Shown: positions 1-5,432 of the stretch, one piece after another
How positions within the stretch are numbered: position 1 is the stretch's first letter
How the letters are laid out: every line of letters starts with the position of its first letter
Origin: Phycisphaeraceae bacterium
GTDB taxonomy: Bacteria; Planctomycetota; Phycisphaerae; Phycisphaerales; Phycisphaeraceae
DNA length: 5,567 bases
Direction: 5' to 3'
NCBI GenBank assembly: GCA_016763955.1
Contig: JAESSU010000161.1
Location: forward strand, 1 to 5,567
Program-made: the position numbers and the translations under genes
The notes under the pieces: model-generated
Databases searched by the model: none
The model's input: only the letters and a program-made list of their open reading frames with translations
Told to the model about the DNA's origin: nothing

Positions 1-137
1 GCGGTGAACTCTTCATCAAAATCAACTGTATCAAAACCGGGGGCCTGGATTGCTCGGTTCTCCAAAGTGATCTCATCTTCCATGTCCCCGATACAGACAT
101 TGCGGCGCTTTTCCTGAATGAATTGACAACTAGGCAT
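1..137 (-). CDS. Probable head-closure / head-tail joining protein, N-terminal part (partial)
   Basis: An open frame starts with ATG at 137-135 and runs off the left edge, giving 45 complete codons. The protein begins MPSCQFIQEKRRNVCIGD and continues through ITLENRAIQAPGF to DTVDFDEEF. The pattern of a short lead, a strand like 'ITLENR', a loop and then 'DFDEEF' resembles the N-terminus of SPP1 gp16/HK97 gp7-type head-tail joining proteins, which cap the connector and receive the tail. Position supports this, since it lies downstream of the gp6-like connector in the same operon. Two cysteines (Cys4, Cys15) stand out, but their role is unknown. An AAGG Shine-Dalgarno at 147-144 lies 6 nt before the ATG and overlaps the stop codon of the preceding gene, so translation is probably coupled. 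The assignment is an inference from a short fragment; a tail-completion protein is the main alternative. Confidence 0.55.
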   Translation of the reverse strand, partial: MPSCQFIQEKRRNVCIGDMEDEITLENRAIQAPGFDTVDFDEEFT

Positions 138-145
138 TAGAGACC

Positions 146-1153
146 TTACGCGATAGTATTATCGACTAAAATGTATGCAAAACTAGCCGCGGCTTGAGTA
201 TTATTAGTTTCCGTCAGCGCTCTAATTTCAATGTCTGTTTTTTCGTCAATGACAAAGGGGGGATCTAGCGGCATCCCGAAACTACTTTCAAAAGTAGGGA
301 ACTGCGTTATCTCCATAAACCCGGGGAACCCGTCAGGTCTTATTAAAGCTTTGCTAACGGAGTCTTTACCTTTTCTTGTGTGAGTTGCTAAACGTACAAT
401 GAACATTGTGTTATTCGCTGGAACAGTTATTAATCCAATACGAGTAACATTAATCCCTTGTATTACTTTTGCTTTTATTTTAGAGGCGGTATCGGGGACT
501 CCCGCAGTTAGAGTATCAGTTTCTGCAACATAGAGGTCGCCAGCAGGCTCGGCACCACTAATTACAGCAATCTTAAATATCCTGAAAAAATTACCGATAC
601 TTTGTTGAACTTGACCCCCAGTAAAGGTAAATAGTGTATCTTTAATCACAAAATCATCAGTCATCCCTTCAATTTTTAATCCCACATTAGTGTCAGACGT
701 ACTAGATGATGAAACAAACAGTTCTGTATTAGCCGTCAGATAGGTGTAAAGACCTCCCTGATCCCACACGGTTTCTTCTGCAGCAAGGTCAACATCAGGG
801 TTGAACGCCAGAACAGACGCAGTTGATTGGCCCGGCACCAGACCTCTCGCAATTTCAAAAAATAGGTTTGTAGGGGTACTGTTACCCCCTTTTGAAAATG
901 AGTTTTGAGTCACTACGATTTCAGAATCAGTAGCAATCGATCTAGCGTAAACCTCTTGCCCTGTTTGTAAATTATAACTGACTGAATCTTGAGGTCGGAG
1001 AGCGTGCCCTTTTGTCAAAGTTGCTAACGGTGTCGCCGCAGCTTCAATGTATAAAATATCTTGACCCGAGGCATTAGTAATTGTTCCAGAAATCCCCGCC
1101 GATACCTGAGTCCATCCGGTAGTTACAATAGGCGTAAAAATTGTATCAGACAT
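146..1153 (-). CDS. Probable virion surface protein (head fibre / decoration-like), 335 aa
   Basis: This encodes a 335-residue protein with no signal peptide or membrane segment. It is rich in Thr, Ser, Val and short alternating hydrophobic stretches, typical of beta-sandwich virion proteins. Three parts can be seen. Residues 1-85 (TTGWTQVSAGISGTITNASG onward) look like a small separate beta domain. Residues 97-225 contain WDQGGLYTYLTANTELFVSS (130-149) and the GDLYVAETDTLTAGVPDTAS stretch (205-224). Residues 226-335 end in EKTDIEIRA (304-312) and FAYILVDN. From memory, the middle and C-terminal motifs recur in uncharacterised structural proteins of many phages, but I cannot assign a precise role; capsid decoration, head fibre or another surface appendage are all possible. 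AAGGAG at 1168-1163, 9 nt upstream, supports the ATG at 1153. Base composition is clearly more AT-rich than in its neighbours (about 41% GC over 181-780). Confidence 0.6.
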   Translation of the reverse strand: MSDTIFTPIVTTGWTQVSAGISGTITNASGQDILYIEAAATPLATLTKGHALRPQDSVSYNLQTGQEVYARSIATDSEIVVTQNSFSKGGNSTPTNLFFEIARGLVPGQSTASVLAFNPDVDLAAEETVWDQGGLYTYLTANTELFVSSSSTSDTNVGLKIEGMTDDFVIKDTLFTFTGGQVQQSIGNFFRIFKIAVISGAEPAGDLYVAETDTLTAGVPDTASKIKAKVIQGINVTRIGLITVPANNTMFIVRLATHTRKGKDSVSKALIRPDGFPGFMEITQFPTFESSFGMPLDPPFVIDEKTDIEIRALTETNNTQAAASFAYILVDNTIA

Positions 1154-1169
1154 AGCGGACTACTCCTTA

Positions 1170-1613
1170 TTAACTCGGCAAAATTTCAAAAGTTACAACA
1201 CCGTTTGATGCTGTAGTACTGGAACCGTCCTTTACAACCTCAATAGCCTGTGAAGCGGTAATTACATTTAGTGCCGTTGGGGTGGATTGATCCACATCGC
1301 CTGCCGCCGAACCTGCGTTCGCGATGGTAATCGCCGCACCGGTAACGGCTACGCCACCAATCTCAAAAGTCAGACCTGCATCGGCCGCAGTGATGGCAGC
1401 GTCGATGACGTTACTAATTTTTACAATCGTTCCGGCAATACCCGGCACAGCAAAAACACTACCCGCTGCAGACACATCGCCAATTGGTACCGTGACCAGC
1501 TTGGTTTTCAAGTTTTGTGCGGTGGCAGATTCCATCTTGCCGCCAAGTACCAGTTTATTATCCCGGTCGCTACCAGGCTGTTCAAAAAAGTTTAATACGC
1601 TTTCACCGCTCAT
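1170..1613 (-). CDS. Small Gly/Ala/Thr-rich virion protein, probable decoration protein, 147 aa
   Basis: The product has 147 residues from the preferred start, or 149 if the upstream ATG at 1619 is used. After a polar N-terminus of about 37 residues, the rest is dominated by Val, Ile, Ala, Gly and Thr in alternating patterns. Examples are VPIGDVSAAGSVFAVP, GTIVKISNVIDAAITAADAG and LTFEIGGVAVTGAAITIANA, which suggest a compact all-beta fold. From memory, similar short proteins (VPI.DVS...GTI.KI..VID.AIT.ADA) are frequent in phage structural regions, where they are usually left as hypothetical or decoration-like. There are no cysteines, signal peptide or transmembrane segment. The gene follows the connector gene and precedes the larger surface protein by 16 bp. 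A virion role is inferred from context and composition. A tail component is less likely because the head-closure gene comes later. Confidence 0.55.
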   Translation of the reverse strand: MSGESVLNFFEQPGSDRDNKLVLGGKMESATAQNLKTKLVTVPIGDVSAAGSVFAVPGIAGTIVKISNVIDAAITAADAGLTFEIGGVAVTGAAITIANAGSAAGDVDQSTPTALNVITASQAIEVVKDGSSTTASNGVVTFEILPS

Positions 1614-1615
1614 GG

Positions 1616-2203
1616 TCATACCCTCGATATTCTGAATTGATTGTAAATAGCTGTTACGCCAGCACCTTCCGCAGATGCTTTAACGTTTGGACAGTCGCCG
1701 CGATTCCGATACCAAAACGCCACGTGACGCTCAATTGCGTCGATAATGGACTTTTGGCATCGATAGCCTTTGGTAACAAAACGGATCTCAATGGCCTGTT
1801 CCCGGTTGTCTGTATCAGTCGGCCATTCTTGATCCTCGTTCAATAAAATCTCAGAGGACTGGACCAATTTTTTCAAATAGTACACAGTGTTGGGTACTGT
1901 CACTAGCGCCGCATCAACTAAATGCTTAACTGTCGTGAACGATGCAACCGGATCTCGCCGTAGCTCAATCCGATCCGTGAAGAGGTCCAACAGCAGGTCC
2001 CAGGTAATGGCCCGAAAATCCCGTCCCGTGTACTTTTCACCCCACTCCGTTACGGCATCAATCATCGATTGGGTGAGCACGTCGTCCGCAGTGGCGGTGA
2101 TCTTAAGGTACGATTTCATTGTCGCCAAGTTGACCGGCGACGCTGCCTGCGAAACAAACTGATAGATCGCGGCATTTCGGACTGTCTGGGCAGCGGTCAG
2201 CAT
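1616..2203 (-). CDS. Head-tail connector protein, HK97 gp6 / SPP1 gp15-like, 195 aa
   Basis: This is a 195-residue protein with the layout of the gp6-like connector family, which forms a ring under the portal and joins it to head-closure proteins. Residues 26-60 carry the family's opening helices: a 'MKSYLKI' segment, then 'ADDVLTQSMIDAVTEWGEKYTGR'-type spacing with Asp40-Asp41, Trp54 and Tyr58-Thr-Gly-Arg. Next come a strand ending in TWDLLLDLF (67-75), a beta region with RRDPVASFTTVKHL (82-95), 'WP' at 127-128, IEIRFVTKGY (138-147) and a final helix with IERHVAFWYRNRGD (157-170). Family members share the final helix with its Tyr/Asn-Arg end. Its length is within the usual 90-200 range, on the long side because of an N-terminal lead of about 24 residues. 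AAAGG at 2213-2209 lies 5 nt upstream, inside the end of the preceding gene, so translation is probably coupled. Confidence 0.85.
   Translation of the reverse strand: MLTAAQTVRNAAIYQFVSQAASPVNLATMKSYLKITATADDVLTQSMIDAVTEWGEKYTGRDFRAITWDLLLDLFTDRIELRRDPVASFTTVKHLVDAALVTVPNTVYYLKKLVQSSEILLNEDQEWPTDTDNREQAIEIRFVTKGYRCQKSIIDAIERHVAFWYRNRGDCPNVKASAEGAGVTAIYNQFRISRV
1621..1625 (-). promoter_or_regulatory. Ribosome binding site that favours the ATG at 1613
   Basis: GAGGG on the minus strand (1625-1621) lies 7 nt before the ATG at 1613-1611, an ideal distance. It lies only 1 nt before the in-frame ATG at 1619-1617, which overlaps the connector stop codon as ATGA. The second ATG is therefore the better start. 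Coupling to connector translation remains likely because the stop codon (1618-1616) lies between this site and the start. Confidence 0.6.
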
Positions 2204-2205
2204 AG

Positions 2206-2520
2206 CTACCTTTTACCTTTCCCTTTATTCTTGCCTTCGGCCTTGGCTTTAGGGCCGGCCTTTGGCGCTTCCGCCTTCACGGTTGGTCCTGCTTCGGCTT
2301 CGGCTTCGGCTTCGGCTTCGGCTTCGGCTTCGGCTTCGGCTTCGGCTTCGGCTTTATCCGCCGGCAAGTGCACAAAGATCGCTTTGCCCGCATCTACTGC
2401 GGCATTGGCCAAGTCGACAGAGACTTCTTTTTTCTCGTCCTTCTTGACCTTAAAAATCGGATCGGCGGGGTGGTCGCACCATTCTCCGGCCTCAAGAAAC
2501 TGAATTTTAACAAGCGACAT
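2206..2520 (-). CDS. Small protein with Glu-Ala repeat and Lys-rich tail, 104 aa
   Basis: This is a small acidic-then-basic protein of unknown function. Residues 1-52 form a plausible compact domain, with strand VKIQFLEAGEW, strand FKVKK, then helix SVDLANAAVDAGKA and strand IFVHL. That arrangement resembles short phage proteins of the 'sense-a-helix, v..aGkA..v' type often found just before gp6-like connectors. Residues 57-77 are Ala followed by (Glu-Ala)10, and residues 78-104 are Lys/Ala/Gly/Pro-rich, ending GKNKGKGKR. The tail should be disordered or helical with opposite charge blocks. The start is supported by AGAGGA at 2533-2528, 7 nt upstream. The stop TAG lies 2 nt before the connector start. 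It could be a minor head or assembly protein, but nothing in the sequence decides this. Confidence 0.6.
   Translation of the reverse strand: MSLVKIQFLEAGEWCDHPADPIFKVKKDEKKEVSVDLANAAVDAGKAIFVHLPADKAEAEAEAEAEAEAEAEAEAEAGPTVKAEAPKAGPKAKAEGKNKGKGKR
2291..2354 (-). repeat. Perfect hexanucleotide microsatellite, about 10.7 copies
   Basis: On the plus strand GCTTCG is repeated ten times without error (2291-2350), followed by GCTT. On the coding strand it reads GAA GCC, giving (Glu-Ala)10 in the 104-residue protein; only the last Ala codon differs (GCA). The unit length is a multiple of three, so copy changes by slippage would lengthen or shorten the protein but not break the frame. The unit contains no stop in any of six frames, which explains long spurious frames over this spot. 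Confidence 0.95.
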
Positions 2521-2540
2521 TGACTCGTCCTCTTTGATGA

Positions 2541-2578
2541 ATAGAAATAAATTAGGCGGCGAACCGCCCGATTTCTAT
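2541..2578 (-). terminator. Two-tier hairpin, possible intrinsic terminator or attenuator
   Basis: In the 61-bp gap after the decoration-like gene, the minus strand reads GGCGG-TTCG-CCGCC (2568-2555), a 5-bp GC stem with a UUCG loop. It is followed by TAATTTATTTCTAT, a moderately U-rich stretch. An outer pair, ATTTCTAT-type arms at 2571-2578 and 2541-2548, is perfectly complementary over 8 bp, so a longer structure with an internal loop can also form. The U tract is interrupted and the same operon continues, so partial termination or RNA processing is more likely than a full stop. Its place just after the capsid and decoration genes suits a drop in expression for the connector genes. Confidence 0.45.
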
Positions 2579-2581
2579 CGG

Positions 2582-2989
2582 TTACTCAGCAACCGGAGCT
2601 GATTGGGGGTGTCCCAAAACCGCAACGGCCGACATCTTGGTCGCACCGGTTGTAGTGCTTGTCGATACGATGGACAAACGCTGGAAGCGCTTCTTACCAA
2701 TCGACCCGACACGCTTTGCAGCATCGTCGTCAGCGGCTACAAAACCGGTCAGCACACCGAGAATTTCGTCGGCGGGCACATCAGCGGCATCGGACAAACC
2801 TGAGTCGTCACCTTGCTCAAGTTTTAGGGCGTATGCGCCGTCGGTAATTGTGCCCGACTGGATAATGTATTCGAGCGAGTCAAAGTTTACTGTGTCAATA
2901 ATGTTACCGACAGTAGTAGTATCGGTTGTGATGTCCTGGCTATCCAGGGCAACGGCTTGTTTCACGTTGCTGTGAAGATCATATTCCAT
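2582..2989 (-). CDS. Small phage head protein, probable capsid decoration protein, 135 aa
   Basis: The protein has 135 residues. It starts MEYDLHSNVKQAVALDSQDI and contains FDSLEYIIQSGTITDGAYAL (36-55), the LSDAADVPADEILG acidic loop (65-78), RVGSIGKKRFQRLSIVSTST (93-112) and an end of GHPQSAPVAE. From memory, this pattern of a 'D.h.nvk.a.AL' start, 'SLE..IqsGt.tDGaYa..Le.GD', 'kR.vRLSivST.TTtG' and 'GHP..aPv' belongs to a common uncharacterised family lying directly downstream of HK97-type capsid genes. A capsid decoration or head role is inferred from that placement and the all-beta look; I know of no proof. Its start is fixed by AGGAG at 3002-2998, 8 nt before the ATG. It lies 72 bp after the capsid gene and should be co-transcribed with it. 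No signal peptide or membrane segment is visible. Confidence 0.7.
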   Translation of the reverse strand: MEYDLHSNVKQAVALDSQDITTDTTTVGNIIDTVNFDSLEYIIQSGTITDGAYALKLEQGDDSGLSDAADVPADEILGVLTGFVAADDDAAKRVGSIGKKRFQRLSIVSTSTTTGATKMSAVAVLGHPQSAPVAE

Positions 2990-3025
2990 GGTCGGAACTC
3001 CTGTGTAAAATTTAATTTAAGTCAA

Positions 3026-3043
3026 AGCCCGAAGGCCTCGGCT
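3026..3043 (-). other. Imperfect stem-loop after the capsid gene
   Basis: In the 72-bp gap between capsid and decoration genes, the minus strand can fold as AGCC-GA / UC-G-GGCU around a 5-nt loop, a 6-bp stem with one bulged G. An AT-rich stretch follows but has no clean U run. It may stabilise the capsid transcript end or cause mild attenuation, but the structure is weak and may be chance. Confidence 0.25.
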
Positions 3044-3061
3044 GCTTATTTGGGTTACCGA

Positions 3062-4255
3062 TTAGGCTTTAGTCTTCAGCAACTTAATTGCTTCCGGCAA
3101 AGTCACCTGCCCCGTGTTCCAGCGTTGGAGCGTGAATTCGACAATCGACTTTTTCTTTTGGGTCAATTCGTCACGGATAACCGCCATGCCTGTGCGGTCA
3201 ATGATGGTATACCCGCGTGCAAAATCACCGAACGCTACCGAGATAGAATTGCTAGCGATGTCGGACATGTCTTCAGCGATGAGATACGGGAAGCCATTGA
3301 TTGTGTTGACTACAATGCCGTTCATGCCGGGCTGCCATAATGGATGACCGTCGCCGCCTTTCAATGTACGCAAGAACGCCAAGGTACGACGATTAAATAC
3401 ATACACAGGATTATAGCCGGTCTTAAGGTCGCCGGTCAGGTTCATCATATCGTCAAACCCGATAGTGGCCGATGCGGCAGAAATTCGAGCGTTTGCTACG
3501 ACGCGGCTGTCGACGGTAAAGCCTGAAGGCTGCTTGTGGCCCGTACCGACGACAAATTTGTTCCCCTCTTTCTGTGCAAAAGAGTCGGCACCATCTTGCA
3601 TGATTTCAGATTCCATATCGAAAGCTGAATCCATGAGCATGTCCATGGTGATTGCAATAGTCGTGGTAAGACGGAACGCAGTCAGTGTTTCGTTTTCATA
3701 AGTAGAAGTGCTGTCGCCACCTTGTTCCCCTTCGCCTTCATACTCGGCGACCGGAATAGTATTACGAACGGGCACTTCTAAAGATTTAGCACCAATAGTA
3801 CGAACACGAGCGATTGAACGAATGGCACTGACTTCAATAATTTTCTTTGTGATCGCGTTATCCATTTCGGTCGGAACCAAGAATCCGCCCTGGACATCAC
3901 TGTCAGTACGTAAAACGGCTTTTTGCTCAGTCTCAGGATGGTACAAACCTTTCTTTACAAAGACGTCTAATGCTTTGTATTCGTCAGAATCTTTATAATT
4001 CTTGCCTTCGCCTTGACCGCCGGAACGTGCGAGTTCAGTTTCCAGAACGTCCATACGTTCCTTCATTTCTCCTTCGCGCTTCTCGGCAGATTTTTGTTCT
4101 TTGATGTGATCCTGGTTCTTTGCTTCCTGCTTTTCCAGGGTTTTTTCGATTTTTTCGATCTTCTCGGAATTGGGGGATTTTTTGTCGAATTCCACACGGA
4201 GTTGCTTAAGGCCCTCCATTACGTCATTCATAGTTGGAGTATCGGACTCGGGCAT
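3062..4255 (-). CDS. Major capsid protein, HK97 fold, with N-terminal scaffold (delta) region, 397 aa
   Basis: This is the main shell subunit. Residues 1-90 are highly charged; about 30-76 form a strong coiled coil of Glu/Lys-rich heptads, matching the delta/scaffold domain that HK97-type capsids carry and the protease removes during maturation. The mature part probably starts between about 105 and 120, judging from AVLRTDSDVQGGFLVPTEM (113-131), where GGFLVP (123-128) is the usual family landmark. Other family landmarks are FVVGTGHKQPSGF (234-246), VFNRRTLAFLRTLKGGDGHP (286-305) and LWQPG (306-310), NGFPYL (320-325) and FGDFARGYTIIDRTGMAVIR (342-361). The length of 397 is normal for the family with a delta domain. 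AGGAGG at 4268-4263, 7 nt before the ATG, is a near-perfect ribosome binding site, fitting high expression. Whether it makes HK97-like covalent crosslinks cannot be told from the sequence. Confidence 0.95.
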   Translation of the reverse strand: MPESDTPTMNDVMEGLKQLRVEFDKKSPNSEKIEKIEKTLEKQEAKNQDHIKEQKSAEKREGEMKERMDVLETELARSGGQGEGKNYKDSDEYKALDVFVKKGLYHPETEQKAVLRTDSDVQGGFLVPTEMDNAITKKIIEVSAIRSIARVRTIGAKSLEVPVRNTIPVAEYEGEGEQGGDSTSTYENETLTAFRLTTTIAITMDMLMDSAFDMESEIMQDGADSFAQKEGNKFVVGTGHKQPSGFTVDSRVVANARISAASATIGFDDMMNLTGDLKTGYNPVYVFNRRTLAFLRTLKGGDGHPLWQPGMNGIVVNTINGFPYLIAEDMSDIASNSISVAFGDFARGYTIIDRTGMAVIRDELTQKKKSIVEFTLQRWNTGQVTLPEAIKLLKTKA

Positions 4256-4302
4256 GATATGCCCTCCTGTTGTCGGTTTACGTTACAGTCGTTCCGGCTT
4301 CA

Positions 4303-4338
4303 GGCATCCCACCTGCTGCAGCGCTCCGGCATCCCACC
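4303..4338 (-). repeat. 11-bp direct repeat pair in the protease-capsid spacer
   Basis: GGCATCCCACC occurs at 4303-4313 and 4328-4338, 25 bp apart; allowing one mismatch it extends to GGCATCCCACCNGCT. It sits in the 99-bp gap (4256-4354), the longest non-coding stretch in the window. The two copies could be a protein binding pair, the remains of a small duplication, or part of an RNA structure before the capsid gene. I see no convincing -35/-10 promoter or U-tract terminator in this gap. Confidence 0.6.
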
Positions 4339-4354
4339 GGCTCACCGTTCGGTA

Positions 4355-5422
4355 TTAATTAGCTAGCTGGTTTTTGAACGATTTTAATTCGCCCAACAAC
4401 TTCACTATGTCGTTGTCATCTTCATTGTCAGGCTCTTTTTGCCTCTTGTCAAGTCGATCCGCTAATGTCTTAGCTGCAGATTTTGACATTTTGCCCGTTT
4501 CTTTAAGGAATCTTTCAATGTCCCGTTCGGTCCACGCTTTCACGTCATCCGCCACAAAATACTGTTTCTCGTCATCCTCAAACGGACTATCGAGACCCAT
4601 CTTCGCGTAATAACGCTCAACATGGCGAATAACGGCAGGACGGTCCGCGTCTGGGATGTCCACACCTCCACGGGCGCCTTGAAGTGCTGCAGCTGCAGCA
4701 AAGATGCCTCGGGGCACAGCAGTCAACCGGCCGTTAATCACATCGGCAATCGGTAATTTGTACGCGCCGAAGTTTTCTGCATCAGTTCGGTCATACCAGA
4801 GAAACGCGCGACGGTAGGTTGAACTCGGCTCTTCGGTTGAATCGGTAAACTCACGCACCCGACTGATTGCGGCATCACTATCCCATGGGCGATCTTGAGA
4901 GGCGAGCGGTAAGTCCTGGAAAGGGACCGCGATTTTGACTTCGGTAATCTTGGCTTTCGGATTCATCGGTTCATCTACTATCGAGCCCTCCCAGACCTCT
5001 GCCTTATGGATAACTCGGATATCCTCAGTAACAGTATCCTCTAACGAACTGAAACCAATAGAAAAATCTGACAATATGCCTTGTTTGGCCAAGGCGAAAG
5101 CTTCACGGCCTTGTTGCACCTCCAAATTAATTTCACCTATAACAAACAGTCCTACCTCATCTTCGAGAGCCGTTTCGATAGGGAAGCCCCCTATGGTCCG
5201 ACCGTGGTGATCTTTAAGACGAATGGGTCTGTTGTCTCGACGATGACGGTCTAGTGATTCAATAAACGCCCCTTTGACAAATCGATCCCGTACCCCCCAA
5301 GCCCCACGGTCGAGGTCCCAAGTGGCAATATGGCCCTTAATAACACCGACCTTAATGCCATTCCTCTCAACCTGTTTGACTTCAACGATGTTACCGCCGA
5401 TGTATTTAGTCTCAATGTTCAT
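4355..5422 (-). CDS. HK97-family prohead protease with C-terminal extension, 355 aa
   Basis: Residues 1-165 form the protease that cleaves capsid scaffold regions inside the prohead. Landmarks are the GHIATWDLDRG entry (30-40), VKGAFIESL (49-57), IRLKDHHGRTIGGF (67-80) with the likely catalytic His72 or His73, GLFVIGEI (91-98), LSDFSIGF (117-124) with the likely nucleophile Ser121, and EGSIVDEPMNPKAKI (145-159). Residues about 178-281 form a second module: WDSDAAISRVREF, YRRAFLWYD, YKLPIADVINGRLTAVPRGI (221-240), then AAAALQGARGGVDIP and a YYAKMG segment. From memory this module is often fused to such proteases; its role is unknown to me. Residues 294-355 are helical, with WTERDIERFLKETGKMSKSA (297-316), a motif often seen at protease ends. 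AAAGG at 5434-5430, 7 nt before the ATG, supports the start and overlaps the upstream stop codon. Typical family members are about 180-220 residues, so this one is long. Confidence 0.9.
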   Translation of the reverse strand: MNIETKYIGGNIVEVKQVERNGIKVGVIKGHIATWDLDRGAWGVRDRFVKGAFIESLDRHRRDNRPIRLKDHHGRTIGGFPIETALEDEVGLFVIGEINLEVQQGREAFALAKQGILSDFSIGFSSLEDTVTEDIRVIHKAEVWEGSIVDEPMNPKAKITEVKIAVPFQDLPLASQDRPWDSDAAISRVREFTDSTEEPSSTYRRAFLWYDRTDAENFGAYKLPIADVINGRLTAVPRGIFAAAAALQGARGGVDIPDADRPAVIRHVERYYAKMGLDSPFEDDEKQYFVADDVKAWTERDIERFLKETGKMSKSAAKTLADRLDKRQKEPDNEDDNDIVKLLGELKSFKNQLAN

Positions 5423-5432
5423 ATTGGTACCT

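Noticed and set aside
1611..1625. Programmed frameshift between connector and the next gene
   Set aside because: No slippery heptamer at the junction; a standard ribosome binding site gives a simple separate start.
1287..1846. Several overlapping plus-strand frames
   Set aside because: They lie opposite the decoration-like and connector genes, which have better start signals and recognisable protein patterns; none has a credible product.
2291..2354. On/off phase variation by repeat slippage
   Set aside because: The unit is 6 bp, so gain or loss of units keeps the reading frame; only length variation is possible.
2069..2503. Long plus-strand open frame with Ser-Ala repeat opposite the small repeat protein
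   Set aside because: The hexanucleotide unit has no stop in any frame, so long open frames arise automatically here. The frame overlaps the connector start and has no ribosome binding site context or recognisable protein.
4303..4338. CRISPR-like repeat-spacer unit
   Set aside because: Only two 11-bp copies with a 14-bp gap, too short and too few; no associated genes.
4256..4354. Promoter for the capsid gene on the minus strand
   Set aside because: TGTAAC/TAACGT-like hexamers are present but no matching -35 at correct spacing; the evidence is at chance level.
4013..4366. Plus-strand frame encoding a Phe/Leu-rich, membrane-like peptide
   Set aside because: It is antisense to the Glu/Lys coiled coil of the capsid protein; GAA and AAG codons read backwards as TTC and CTT, which creates false hydrophobic segments.
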